A DNA stretch of 64,000 nucleotides. Source: Affinibrenneria salicis. Lineage in GTDB: Bacteria; Pseudomonadota; Gammaproteobacteria; Enterobacterales; Enterobacteriaceae. Both the position numbers and the translations under genes were made by a program. Of the stretch, positions 17,488 through 25,613 are shown piece by piece. The stretch spans positions 124,001 through 188,000 of the forward strand of contig NZ_VYKJ01000007.1 of assembly GCF_008710095.1 (NCBI RefSeq). Reading direction: 5' to 3'. Position 1 is the stretch's first letter; each line of letters opens with the position of its first letter. Below the pieces are notes generated by a model. It worked only from the letters and a program-made list of their open reading frames with translations. It was not told the origin of the DNA and did no database searches.

Positions 17488-17795
17488 TTAACGCAGTAAA
17501 AAGTAATCAGCTATGATCTGTGTTTGTTGTTCTAATCTATAGTCAAGTAGTTTTTTATTATTCTCAAACGAATATTCGTAGTTAATAAATCCACTGACAA
17601 GACCTCTCATTCTGACCCATACCCCCCTTTGATACTGCCAGACATGTGACATTATCATGGATAAAAAGATGTTGATATTGAAATGAATTGGTCGAAAAGT
17701 CTTCACAATACCAGTCTCGGAAATTCCCCACCGGTGAGTTTGTAGGATCTATCTGTGGGTTTTGAACTTCTCACCTTTACATCGGTAAGCGCCAT
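17488..17795 (-). pseudogene. HExxH-type metallopeptidase effector, frameshifted
   Basis: A strong GGAGGG precedes ATG at 17795, giving MALTDVKVRSSKPTDRSYKL. The reading then needs a one-base shift after GGTGGGG to continue as NFRDWYCEDFSTNSFQYQHL and FIHD, and a second shift, an extra T in GATAATG, to continue as MSHVWQYQRGVWVRMRGLVS and LDYRLEQQTQIIADYFLLR with a stop at 17488. Removing both bases restores FIHEMSHVWQ, a zincin active site, and 102 codons. This C-terminal plan matches small T6SS/Rhs-associated metallopeptidases. It is broken exactly at its catalytic motif. The neighbouring lipoprotein may be its old immunity partner. Confidence 0.7.
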
Positions 17796-17807
17796 ATACT
17801 GCCCTCC

Positions 17808-17842
17808 GTTGCTGGTTGCTGGTTGCTGGTTGCTGGTTGTTG
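17808..17842. repeat. heptanucleotide tandem repeat (GTTGCTG)x5
   Basis: Four perfect copies of GTTGCTG and a fifth with one change, in line. Seven-base units change the reading frame with each gain or loss. It lies 12 bp upstream of the ATG of the broken metallopeptidase gene and within the end of a short minus-strand frame (17777-17974). Confidence 0.9.
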
Positions 17843-18010
17843 GTATAAGAATTCATTGAACGGGCTTGTACCATCAGATGTACCAACAACGATTACTTGA
17901 TGTACATTGATGTTGATAGAGTTCAGTAGAGTGAGAATAGCCGAATTAAGGTTAATTGGCTGAATTTCAGGCATAAAAAAGACGTTGATTGGCGTCTGTT
18001 TACTTCGAAA

Positions 18011-18087
18011 TGGTACGCCCTACAGGATTCGAACCTGTGACCTACGGCTTAGAAGGCCGTTGCTCTATCCAACTGAGCTAAGGGCGC
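18011..18087 (-). tRNA. argU: tRNA-Arg (anticodon UCU)
   Basis: 77 nt, read on the minus strand: acceptor GCGCCCT pairs with AGGGCGT, D-arm TAGCTCAGTTGGATAGAGC, anticodon arm CGGCC-TTCTAAG-CCG with anticodon TCT, T-arm ACAGG-TTCGAAT-CCTGT, and an encoded CCA. It closely resembles enterobacterial argU, which decodes the rare codon AGA. The decayed, AT-rich island (about 11.5-18 kb) sits on its 3' side, the usual side for integration at tRNA genes, though I found no duplicated 3' end. Confidence 0.97.
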
Positions 18088-18132
18088 AGAGACAGGGATT
18101 TTCTGCGCTGTCGAGGTTGACAGTGGGGTCGA

Positions 18133-18160
18133 ATTATACCCACCCGTACCACTGAGTCAA
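18133..18160 (-). promoter_or_regulatory. promoter of tRNA-Arg
   Basis: On the minus strand TTGACT (18160-18155) and a perfect TATAAT (18138-18133) are 16 bp apart. A GC-rich TCGACCCCAC discriminator follows, typical of stringently controlled stable-RNA promoters. It lies about 46 bp before the mature tRNA. Confidence 0.9.
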
Positions 18161-18300
18161 CGACAAGGCGTTGGATTTACTCTATACGGCGAATCCCTGT
18201 ACAACTCAACGGGATAAGCCGGGACGGGGAGGGCGTGAGGTTGTGTGACGACGTATATCGCGGGTATTCTGACGGCTGCTTATTTGCAAAAGAGGTAGTG

Positions 18301-18816
18301 ATGGTCGGTTTATTTATGTTTTACCTCGGCGGCAACGCTGGCAAATCCAATATTGAAGTACATGACGTGCAGTTTGCCGCGGTAGAGCAGATCGAGGAGG
18401 CCTTTCCTCTGCTGCGCGCCGTGTGGTTTGGCGATAAAGATAAGATCCATCTGGATGGTTATATGCGAATTGACTGGGCGGACGGGTATGATATTCGCCT
18501 GTCTACGCAGCCCGGCAGCGGCGATAAGCGGCTGTATTTTGTCAATATGGGCGGATACCGATCCGATGCGCTGGCTGAGCAGCACGAATTCGGGCTGTTT
18601 GTCGCCGGCAGTGCGCAGGAAGCGAAGCAAAAAGCGAAAGAGAGTCTGTTGCGCGATATGGCGAAGCAGCACAAGGACAATCTGAAAGAGGTGGATGATT
18701 GTCTGGTACTGTATTCGGTGAACGGCTACTACCTGCATTTGCACGAGAATGCGCAGGGGACGCCGGCGCTGCCGCAGTGGCAGGGATATTTGCCCATCGG
18801 CGAGAATAGCGACTAA
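18301..18816 (+). CDS. DUF1543 domain protein
   Basis: 171 residues from the ATG at 18301, which follows an AAGAGGTAGTG ribosome-binding site. Conserved pattern FMFYLGGNAGKSNIEVHDVQF, then RIDWADGYDIRLS and LYFVNMGGYR...L.E.HEFGLFVA, a C-terminal repeat of the same fold. These are features of DUF1543, a small cytoplasmic family of unknown function. The gene is monocistronic between the tRNA and a long gene-free stretch. GC content is back to the chromosomal level, so it marks the end of the island. Confidence 0.85.
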   Translation: MVGLFMFYLGGNAGKSNIEVHDVQFAAVEQIEEAFPLLRAVWFGDKDKIHLDGYMRIDWADGYDIRLSTQPGSGDKRLYFVNMGGYRSDALAEQHEFGLFVAGSAQEAKQKAKESLLRDMAKQHKDNLKEVDDCLVLYSVNGYYLHLHENAQGTPALPQWQGYLPIGENSD

Positions 18817-19294
18817 CGTTTTGCCCGCGTGTTCGCGCCATCTTGCAGCTGCGCCGACATCTTTACCGCACTGCGGAACGCCAGACTGGTGAATTTGATG
18901 TTTAGCGGACGGATGTCCGTCACCTGGTGTAAATTTTGCGTTGTTCTCCAGCCGCAGCGCATCCGCTATCATGGTTTCCGCCTGATTTTCACCGTGCCGC
19001 GCCGCTATGATGGTTCATTCCTCCAGGCCGCGGAGGTTGCAATATAGCGATGAACTGCGCGACCGGTTTTGCCGGTCGGCGACCATGCCTTTTTCTTCGC
19101 GCGTCTGGCTATGCCGGTAATTCGGGTCTGTATCGACGGAAAATAAGCGCGCGATTGCGGTCCGGCGCATTGATTTCTATCCGTTGCGTCAGCGGGTTAG
19201 CGCCGCGGCTGTTTTTTCTGTTCCGCGCGCCTCGTTCGGACACAGACGCGCGATTCGCGGCGGGCTGACTGGCGCAAATTGTAAGGGGGAGAGT
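18817..19294. other. gene-free stretch
   Basis: About 480 bp between the DUF1543 gene and the amidotransferase gene. Short frames on both strands lack ribosome-binding sites. AAGGGGGA just before 19295 is the Shine-Dalgarno of the next gene. Nothing else was recognised. Confidence 0.5.
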
Positions 19295-20026
19295 ATGAAA
19301 TCGGTTATTGCTATTCGGCATGTACACTTTGAGGATCTGGGGACGCTGGCGCCGCTGTTGCAACAACGCGGTTATGAAATCCGCTATGTGGATGCCTCCC
19401 TTGAGGATTTAAGCGCGCTGGATGTGGCGCGTCCTGATCTGATGGTGGTGCTCGGCGCGCCGCTGAGCGCAGTGTTGGATGACGAGACCTACCCCTTTCT
19501 GCCGGACGAACTGGCCGCGGTGCGTCGTCGTTTGGGCAACGGCAAGCCGCTGCTGGGGATTTGCCTGGGGGCGCAGATGATTGCCCGCGCGCTCGGGGCG
19601 GAGGTGGACTCTCTCGGCGTGAAAGAGATCGGTTTCTCCGCGCTGGAGCTGACGGAGGCGGGGAAAAATTCTTGTTTATCCGCGCTGAGCGATACGTCGG
19701 TGCTGCACTGGCATGGCGACCGGTTTGCCATTCCGGCCGGCGCGCGACGGCTTGCCGGAACCCCGGTCTGTCAAAATCAGGCGTTTAGCGTCGGCGATAG
19801 CGTGCTGGCGCTGCAGTTTCATCTGGAGGCCGATACCAGCCGGATAGAGCAGTGGCTGGTCGGTCATACCTGCGAATTGAGTCAGGCGGGGATTGATCCG
19901 CGCGAGATCCGCCGTCAGGCGCGGCAGAGCGGTGCTGCGCTGGTGACCGCCGCGCGTCAGGCGATAGGCGGCTGGCTGGATGGTTGTGAAGGTCGGGGGC
20001 AGCATGCTGCTTCCCGCGATAATTAG
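19295..20026 (+). CDS. class I glutamine amidotransferase-like protein (YfeJ-type)
   Basis: 243 residues from an ATG after GTAAGGGGGAGAGT. GATase1 fold with nucleophile elbow GICLGAQM (Cys about 90) and catalytic His/Glu in LQFHLEAD. Stand-alone GATase1 proteins of this YfeJ/GuaA-like type hydrolyse glutamine or gamma-glutamyl substrates; the true substrate is not known. It is followed after 15 bp by pdxK in the same direction, so they probably form an operon. The C-terminal 40 residues (REIRRQARQSGAAL) resemble the helix that follows the GATase domain in this subgroup. Confidence 0.85.
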   Translation: MKSVIAIRHVHFEDLGTLAPLLQQRGYEIRYVDASLEDLSALDVARPDLMVVLGAPLSAVLDDETYPFLPDELAAVRRRLGNGKPLLGICLGAQMIARALGAEVDSLGVKEIGFSALELTEAGKNSCLSALSDTSVLHWHGDRFAIPAGARRLAGTPVCQNQAFSVGDSVLALQFHLEADTSRIEQWLVGHTCELSQAGIDPREIRRQARQSGAALVTAARQAIGGWLDGCEGRGQHAASRDN

Positions 20027-20041
20027 TTACTGGAGTATGTC

Positions 20042-20869
20042 ATGACAGATGTTTTAACGCCGCTGCCTATTGATGTGGTGTCCATACAGTCGCAGGTGGT
20101 TTACGGTTGCGTCGGTAATAATGCGGCCATTCCCACGCTGCAAAAGCTGGGGCTCAGCGTCGCGGCGGTACCCACGGTGGTATTCAGCAATACCCCGCAT
20201 TATCCCACCATTCACGGCGGCGCCATTCCGGCCGACTGGTTCGCCGGCTATTTGCGCGGTCTGCGTGAACGTCAGGCGCTGGCGCACACGCGAGCGGTCC
20301 TGGTCGGCTACATGGGCGGTCCGCAGCAGGCGGAGATTCTGTCCGGCTGGCTGCGGGAGATTGCCGCGGATCTGCCGTCGATCCAGATTTTCATTGATCC
20401 GGTTATCGGCGACTACGACAGCGGCATCTACGTTAAGCCAGGCATGGTGCAGGCCTATCAGCAACAGCTGTTGCCGCTGGCCCACGGTATGACGCCCAAC
20501 TGTTTTGAGCTGCAGAGCCTGACCGGCTGCGCGCTGTCCGGGCTGGATAGCGTGATTGCGGCGGCGAAAACGCTGCTGCAGGGCAAAACGCAGTGGGTGG
20601 TGGTCACCAGCGCCGCGCCGGACGCCGCCAGCGCCGCGGAAATGCGGGTCGTGCTGGTCAGCCGCGCCGGGGTGGAGGTTTTGTCCCATCCGCGTATCGA
20701 CGCGACGCCGAAAGGCACCGGCGATATGTTCAGCGCGACGCTGACCGGTTATCTGCTGGCCGGCCATAGCCTGGCGGAAGCGGCGCAGAGCGCCTGCGAT
20801 AACGTGATGGCGGCGCTTGAGCGTACTCAGCGTCTGGGCAGTAATGAACTGGTGCTGACGGAGCGATAA
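20042..20869 (+). CDS. pdxK: pyridoxine/pyridoxal/pyridoxamine kinase
   Basis: 275 residues, ribokinase fold. Hallmarks include VVSIQSQVVYGCVGNNAAIP, FSNTPHYPTIHGGAIP, DPVIGDYDSGIYVKPGM and the anion hole/catalytic KGTGDMFSATLTGYL near the C-terminus. Phosphorylates B6 vitamers to their 5'-phosphates in the salvage pathway, cytoplasmic. Closer to PdxK than PdxY by the SNTPHY/GGAIP spacing. Preceded by a GATase1 gene with a 15-bp gap and followed by a strong palindromic hairpin. The minus-strand frame across its length is a shadow. Confidence 0.92.
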   Translation: MTDVLTPLPIDVVSIQSQVVYGCVGNNAAIPTLQKLGLSVAAVPTVVFSNTPHYPTIHGGAIPADWFAGYLRGLRERQALAHTRAVLVGYMGGPQQAEILSGWLREIAADLPSIQIFIDPVIGDYDSGIYVKPGMVQAYQQQLLPLAHGMTPNCFELQSLTGCALSGLDSVIAAAKTLLQGKTQWVVVTSAAPDAASAAEMRVVLVSRAGVEVLSHPRIDATPKGTGDMFSATLTGYLLAGHSLAEAAQSACDNVMAALERTQRLGSNELVLTER

Positions 20870-20953
20870 CTCTCCGCCGTATCCGACGTATGCCGCGGGC
20901 GTGAAAAATCGGCGTCGCCCGCCGTCGCGCTGAGTTGCGCTGGTTTCCACGCC

Positions 20954-21009
20954 TTCCGTCGAGAGCGATACGCAGGTCCGTTTCGTCTGCCGTATCGCTC
21001 TCGACGGAA
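20954..21009. terminator. 19-bp perfect hairpin between convergent genes
   Basis: TTCCGTCGAGAGCGATACG (20954-20972) and its exact complement (20991-21009) with an 18-nt loop. It lies between pdxK (plus) and the membrane protein gene (minus), which converge. No T-tract on either strand, so it could be a bidirectional terminator, an mRNA-stabilising structure or a small repeat unit. Confidence 0.65.
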
Positions 21010-21024
21010 TCCTGTTCCGCGCTG

Positions 21025-21456
21025 TTATTCCTGTTTCGTCGAAGGTTTATACTCTTTATGCCAGAGAAACGTGCCTCTGATGGCGCTGATATAACTGACT
21101 AAAAAATAAACCATAACCGCGGCGTTGAACAGGGATGTGGGCATGCAGCCCATGATGTACCTATTAATCAGATAATAGACTAGCGCGAGGATCGCCGCGA
21201 TGCGGCTTTTGCGGTAAATAAAGGCGGCCAGCGCAAGCAAAATGGCGACGTCGACCAGTGCAAAAAGAGTAAACATGCCGCCAAAAAACGCGCTGGCCGA
21301 CTCGGTCAGTACGCTGGCGAAGATGAAAAACAGCGTCAGAGCGCCGGACAGAATGCAGGCGATCCAGCCGAATCTTATGGCCCGCAGGCAGGATGTTATA
21401 TCGAAAATTCGGGGGGGCAGGGTGTGCAGGAGCGTATTGTCTTTACGCAGAGCCAT
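21025..21456 (-). CDS. four-helix membrane protein of unknown function
   Basis: 143 residues from the ATG at 21456, which follows a near-consensus AAGGAGGTGAAT. About four transmembrane helices are visible: FGWIACILSGALTLFFIF, FGGMFTLFALVDVAILLALA, IAAILALVYYLI and LFNAAVMVYFLVSYISAI, between a polar N-terminus and a charged C-terminus (HKEYKPSTKQE). I do not recognise the family. It diverges from alaC, 258 bp away. Confidence 0.75.
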   Translation of the reverse strand: MALRKDNTLLHTLPPRIFDITSCLRAIRFGWIACILSGALTLFFIFASVLTESASAFFGGMFTLFALVDVAILLALAAFIYRKSRIAAILALVYYLINRYIMGCMPTSLFNAAVMVYFLVSYISAIRGTFLWHKEYKPSTKQE

Positions 21457-21649
21457 ATTCACCTCCTTGTGGCGTTGGAAAAACACAAAGCATAACAGAT
21501 ACCCCTGCGTCGGCGCAGGTTTTTCCCCTCGCTTATCGGCCGGACCGCGCTTACGTCAGCCCTGCGTCGCGGCAGTTAAGTCCGGTCGGGCTGTGAAATT
21601 TTTTATTTCTCACTCGACAGCGTCCTGGCGCTGGGATAACGTGAAAGAA

Positions 21650-21666
21650 GACCCGCACTGCGGGTC
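21650..21666 (+). promoter_or_regulatory. hairpin in the alaC leader
   Basis: GACCCGC-ACT-GCGGGTC, a perfect 7-bp stem with a 3-nt loop, 48 bp before the alaC ATG. No T-run follows, so it is more likely an mRNA structure than a terminator. Confidence 0.4.
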
Positions 21667-21714
21667 GTTACGTCGCTCGGACGGTCCGGGCGCTCACGTT
21701 ATTCCGAGGATACT

Positions 21715-22959
21715 ATGACTGATTCCCATACTCCGCGTCACTTCACGCGCATCGATCGTCTTCCCCCTTATGTTTTTAACATTACCTCTGAACTCAAAAT
21801 GGCCGCCCGTCGCCGTGGCGAAGACATTATTGACTTTAGTATGGGTAATCCTGACGGCCCCACGCCGCCGCATATCGTAGAAAAATTGTGTACTGTGGCG
21901 CAGCGTGAAGATACGCACGGCTACTCCACGTCGCGCGGCATTCCGCGCCTGCGTCGGGCGATTTCCCGCTGGTATGCCGACCGCTACAAGGTCGAGATCG
22001 ATCCGGAAAAAGAAGCTATTGTGACCATCGGCTCGAAAGAGGGGCTGGCGCATTTGATGCTGGCCACGCTGGATCACGGCGACACCGTGCTGGTGCCTAA
22101 CCCCAGCTATCCGATCCATATCTATGGCGCGGTAATCGCCGGCGCACAGGTGCGTTCGGTGCCGCTGGTCGAAGGCGTGGATTTCTTTAATGAACTGGAA
22201 CGGGCCATCCGCGAAAGCATTCCCAAGCCGAAGATGATGATCCTCGGCTTCCCGTCGAACCCGACCGCGCAGTGCGTCGAGCTGGATTTCTTTGAACGGG
22301 TGGTGGAGCTGGCGAAGCAGTATGGCGTGCTGGTGGTGCACGATCTGGCCTATGCCGACATTGTTTATGACGGCTGGCAGGCGCCCTCGATTATGCAGGT
22401 GCCGGGCGCCAAGGATATCGCGGTGGAGTTTTTCACCCTGTCCAAGAGCTATAACATGGCCGGCTGGCGCATTGGCTTTATGGTGGGCAATCCCGAACTG
22501 GTCAACGCGCTGGCGCGAATTAAGAGCTACCACGATTACGGCACCTTTACTCCGCTGCAGGTGGCCGCCATTGCCGCGCTGGAAGGCGATCAGCAGTGCG
22601 TGCGCGATATCGCCGAACAGTATCGCCAGCGGCGCAACGTGCTGGTGCGCGGGCTGCACGAGGCTGGCTGGATGGTGGAAATGCCGAAGGCCTCCATGTA
22701 TGTGTGGGCCAAAATTCCTGAAGCTTACGCGCACATGGGCTCGCTCGAATTCGCCAAACGCCTGCTGGCGGAAGCCAAAGTGTGCGTTTCTCCGGGCATC
22801 GGTTTCGGCGACTATGGCGATACGCACGTGCGCTTCGCGCTGATCGAAAATCAGGATCGCATCCGTCAGGCGGTACGCGGTATAAAAGCCATGTTCCGTG
22901 CCGATGGGATACTGGCGCCGGCCAAAGCGGCGCACGGCAAACTCTCCACGGCAGGTTAA
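21715..22959 (+). CDS. alaC: glutamate-pyruvate aminotransferase AlaC
   Basis: 414 residues, class I/II PLP-dependent aminotransferase. Features include [50 protein letters not shown] and PLP Lys244 in [15 protein letters not shown]. The similarity to E. coli AlaC (YfdZ), which makes alanine from pyruvate and glutamate, runs the full length. A strong terminator follows and a LysR gene comes next. In E. coli ypdK is also near alaC, and here ypdK lies 3.7 kb downstream, so local synteny is partly kept. Confidence 0.93.
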   Translation: MTDSHTPRHFTRIDRLPPYVFNITSELKMAARRRGEDIIDFSMGNPDGPTPPHIVEKLCTVAQREDTHGYSTSRGIPRLRRAISRWYADRYKVEIDPEKEAIVTIGSKEGLAHLMLATLDHGDTVLVPNPSYPIHIYGAVIAGAQVRSVPLVEGVDFFNELERAIRESIPKPKMMILGFPSNPTAQCVELDFFERVVELAKQYGVLVVHDLAYADIVYDGWQAPSIMQVPGAKDIAVEFFTLSKSYNMAGWRIGFMVGNPELVNALARIKSYHDYGTFTPLQVAAIAALEGDQQCVRDIAEQYRQRRNVLVRGLHEAGWMVEMPKASMYVWAKIPEAYAHMGSLEFAKRLLAEAKVCVSPGIGFGDYGDTHVRFALIENQDRIRQAVRGIKAMFRADGILAPAKAAHGKLSTAG

Positions 22960-22972
22960 TCCCGTCTCCTCG

Positions 22973-22999
22973 CCCCGGCCGCCGCGCCGGGGTTTTTTT
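22973..22999 (+). terminator. Rho-independent terminator of alaC
   Basis: CCCCGGC-CGCCGC-GCCGGGG stem-loop followed by seven Ts, 13 bp after the alaC stop codon. Confidence 0.92.
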
Positions 23000-23027
23000 G
23001 TCATCAATTCAATAGCGGGCTGGCGTG

Positions 23028-23942
23028 ATGGAACGACTGGAATGCGATCGTATGCTGGTGGCGGTGCTGGAAAGCGGCAGCTTCGCCGCCGCCGCTTTGC
23101 GGTTAGGCACCAGCAGCGGTCAGGCGTCGAAGCTGGTTTCCCGGCTCGAATCTCTGCTCGGCGTTCAACTGATTAAACGCACCACCCGGGCGCTGTCGCC
23201 TACGGAAGTCGGTCAGGCTTATTACGAGCGGGTGAAAATTCTGCTCGATGAGTTTGATATGCTCGATGCTTCAGTGCGCAATGTGGCGGGCACGCCGGCG
23301 GGTCGTCTGCGGGTGACGTCGCCTATTTCATTCGGCTCGGTCCAGTTGACGCCGGTATTGATCGATTTTGCCCGCAGTTATCCCGCCATTCAGCTGGACG
23401 TCAGTTTTTCCGATCGGGTGGTCAGCCTGGTGGATGAAGGTTTCGACGTGGCGATTCGTATCGGCAAGCTGAGCGATAGCCGTCTGATCGCCCGCAAGCT
23501 GTGCGATGTGCGCATTGTGCTGGCCGCGGCGCCCGATTATCTGGCGCGGCGCGGCGAACCGGCCACGCCGCACCAACTGGCGGAGCACGACTGTATTATC
23601 GATACCAACTTTCACGATCCGGTCAACTGGCAGTTTCGCCAGAGGCAGGGCGGTACGCCATTCCAGGTGGCGGTCGCCGGCCGGGTGAATTTTTCCAACG
23701 CCGAAGCCTGCATGATGGCCGCCGCGGCCGGCCTGGGCATCGCCCGGGTGCCCAGCTTTATTGCCGGACGTTATTTCCGCGCCGGCGGCGTACGGCCGGT
23801 GTTGCCCGGTTGGGAAGGGGAAGCAATGGGGCTCTATGCGCTCTATCCGCCGGCCCGTCATCTGGCGCACAAGGTTCGGGCGCTGGTGGATTTTCTGGTG
23901 CAGCGCTATAACGGCCAGCCCGACTGGGATCAGGGTTGGTGA
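23028..23942 (+). CDS. LysR family transcriptional regulator
   Basis: About 304 residues; a GTG (23025) directly precedes the chosen ATG. Winged helix with ESGSFAAAALRLGTSSGQAS, KLVSRLESLLGVQL and RTTRALSPTEVGQAYY; effector domain after residue 90 with the usual FDVAIRIG. It belongs to the subgroup seen at 3260 and 7259. It is followed in the same direction by a DoxX-family membrane protein and a carboxylesterase, which it may control, although LysR regulators more often diverge from their targets. Confidence 0.87.
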   Translation: MERLECDRMLVAVLESGSFAAAALRLGTSSGQASKLVSRLESLLGVQLIKRTTRALSPTEVGQAYYERVKILLDEFDMLDASVRNVAGTPAGRLRVTSPISFGSVQLTPVLIDFARSYPAIQLDVSFSDRVVSLVDEGFDVAIRIGKLSDSRLIARKLCDVRIVLAAAPDYLARRGEPATPHQLAEHDCIIDTNFHDPVNWQFRQRQGGTPFQVAVAGRVNFSNAEACMMAAAAGLGIARVPSFIAGRYFRAGGVRPVLPGWEGEAMGLYALYPPARHLAHKVRALVDFLVQRYNGQPDWDQGW

Positions 23943-24051
23943 TTGCTTCCAAAATGGAAATAAACATCCTCTGTATTACGGGATAATCTTCAGGAAAGAA
24001 GAAGTGTAGTATTCATTTCATGATCACCATCACTCTTTAAGGAACATGACT

Positions 24052-24468
24052 ATGATTGATACACGCACTGCTCCCTATGCTGCATTACTGCTGCGCCTGT
24101 CGCTGGGCATTCTGTTTTTGGCTCACGCCGGTTTGAAGATTTTTGTCTTTACTCCGGCCGGCACCGCCGGGTTTTTCTCCTCTATCGGTCTACCCGGCTG
24201 GCTGGCCTATGTCACCATCGTCTGGGAAGTGGTCGGAGCGCTGGCGCTGATCCTTGGCGTCTGGTCGCGTCTGGCGGCGCTTGCGTTGATCCCCCTGCTG
24301 CTGGGCACTATCTTCACCGTGCACGGCGCGGCGGGTTTCTTCTTCAACAACCCTAACGGCGGCTGGGAGTTTCCGGCGTTCTGGATCGTCGGGCTGGTGG
24401 TACTGGCGTTAGTCGGCGACGGCGCCTGTGCGTTAAAACCTGCGTCATTCGGTCAGCGCGCTCGCTGA
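24052..24468 (+). CDS. DoxX-family membrane protein
   Basis: 138 residues from the second of two close ATGs; AAGGA is 8 nt from this one but only 2 nt from the ATG at 24046. Four transmembrane helices, with LLLRLSLGILFLAHAGLKI, TAGFFSSIGLPGWLAY, EVVGALALILGVWSRLAAL and a final WIVGLVVLALVGDGACAL. DoxX/DoxD proteins are small redox-linked membrane proteins. Probably cotranscribed with the esterase 34 bp downstream, as DoxX-hydrolase pairs are common in proteobacteria. Confidence 0.85.
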   Translation: MIDTRTAPYAALLLRLSLGILFLAHAGLKIFVFTPAGTAGFFSSIGLPGWLAYVTIVWEVVGALALILGVWSRLAALALIPLLLGTIFTVHGAAGFFFNNPNGGWEFPAFWIVGLVVLALVGDGACALKPASFGQRAR

Positions 24469-24502
24469 GCGCATCGGGCCGACAACACGGAGCGAGGTTG
24501 CT

Positions 24503-25120
24503 ATGAACAGAAATCTGGTTATTTTACTGCACGGCGTGGGCAGCAATGGGGACGATCTGGCTGGGCTGGGCCGTCTGTGGCGGCACAGTCTGCCGGATAC
24601 GGACTTTGTTTCACCCAATGCGCCGCTGCCGTTTGAACATGGCGCCGGTTACCAGTGGTTTAGCATCGCCGGCGTCACCGAGGGTAATCGCGCCGCGCGC
24701 GTGGTCGCCGCCCGCGGCGATTTCGACCGAACGATCGGCGAAATCATCGCCGAGCATGGCTTGAGCGAACAGCTGGAACGGGTGGCGCTGGTCGGCTTTT
24801 CCCAGGGGTCCATCATGTCGCTGGATGCGCTGGTTTCCGGCCGCTGGCCGGTCGGCGCCGTCGTGGCCTTTTCCGGGCGTCTGGCGTCGCCCGCCCCCTA
24901 TACGCCATCGTTAACCACGCAGGTGCTGTTGGTCCACGGCGAAGAGGATGCGGTGATCCCGGTAGTCGAAACCCGCCAGGCCGCCGCGGTACTGAGCGAG
25001 GCGGGCGTCGCGCTGGAAAGCCACGTTTTGCCGAATCTGGGCCATACCATTTCGCAGCGGGGCGCCGATCTGGCGGCGGGCTTCCTGGCCAGGACTCTGG
25101 CGCCTTCAGCCCGAACCTGA
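24503..25120 (+). CDS. phospholipase/carboxylesterase family serine hydrolase (YpfH-like)
   Basis: 205 residues, alpha/beta-hydrolase. Oxyanion region LLHGVGSNGDDL, nucleophile elbow GFSQGSIM (Ser about 100), acid in HGEEDAVIP and His in LPNLGHTIS. This is the small esterase/YpfH type that acts on short acyl or thioester substrates in the cytoplasm; no signal peptide is present. It follows the DoxX gene by 34 bp and ends 40 bp before a MITE-like element. Confidence 0.87.
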   Translation: MNRNLVILLHGVGSNGDDLAGLGRLWRHSLPDTDFVSPNAPLPFEHGAGYQWFSIAGVTEGNRAARVVAARGDFDRTIGEIIAEHGLSEQLERVALVGFSQGSIMSLDALVSGRWPVGAVVAFSGRLASPAPYTPSLTTQVLLVHGEEDAVIPVVETRQAAAVLSEAGVALESHVLPNLGHTISQRGADLAAGFLARTLAPSART

Positions 25121-25160
25121 TCGGTTTCCTGCGTTATCCCTGCGGGCTATTTCGCGCCCG

Positions 25161-25336
25161 TAGGGTGTGTCCCGTAACTGTTTTTTGTACGGTACAGCAT
25201 TGTTATAACTGTGCAAAAACGCCTTTAAGCGATAAAAACAGTCCTAAAAATGCTCAATACTCAAGCCAAAATCACATTCCGGAAATGATTACTGCATCAC
25301 TTTTTGGTATGCAGAGAGGTTAAGGGACACACCCTA
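25161..25336. mobile_element. 176-bp MITE with TA target duplication
   Basis: The ends TAGGGTGTGTCCCGTAAC and GTTAAGGGACACACCCTA are inverted repeats with one mismatch over 18 bp, flanked or tipped by TA on both sides. TA duplication points to an IS630/Tc1-mariner-type transposase acting in trans. The interior is AT-rich with no open frame. Its tips share TGTGTCCCG with the 57222 element, so the families could be related. Confidence 0.85.
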
Positions 25337-25613
25337 ATCCGCCGCTGATTTATTCAGGCGAGGCGGGCGAAACATCAGGCGGCGACTTTGCCGGCACGCT
25401 TTGTTTTCCCCGACGACTGGCGCATTGCGCGCCGGCCGCCGCTTTTGGCGTTTTGCCTGCCGTATTCAGCATTTAATCCGCAACGCGCCGCCGCGGCAGG
25501 GCGCGCTGCGGCGCGTTGCGCGGATTAGGCGTCCGCTCGCCGGCAGGCGTCGATCCGACCGGCCGGTTGTGCCATACCTGGCGTTATTGCGATGTGAACG
25601 ACAGGGATCGGAC
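25337..25613. other. GC-rich gene-free stretch before prepilin peptidase gene
   Basis: Together with 25121-25160 and the MITE, this makes about 490 bp without a gene. The prepilin peptidase frame is open back to 25401, but that part is Arg/Pro-rich and has no ribosome-binding site near a start codon. Confidence 0.5.

Noticed and set aside
17777..17974. 65-residue minus-strand frame containing the heptamer repeat
   Set aside because: Its end overlaps the effector start, the repeat encodes QQPATSN-type low-complexity, and no ribosome-binding site or homologue is evident; it may be another remnant.
18011..18087. Att site duplication of the tRNA-Arg 3' end
   Set aside because: I looked for a second copy of the T-arm/CCA segment near 11.5-12.9 kb and did not find one; no integrase gene is visible.
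20054..20950. Long minus-strand frame opposite pdxK
   Set aside because: His/Arg/Gln-rich composition typical of an antisense shadow in GC-rich DNA; similar shadows lie opposite alaC (21694-23007), dbpA (29848-30822) and the transaminase (57674-58999).
25401..25613. Longer N-terminus of the prepilin peptidase
   Set aside because: The open frame extends upstream but is Arg/Pro-rich, lacks a ribosome-binding site, and the first membrane helix begins at the ATG pair at 25614/25617.
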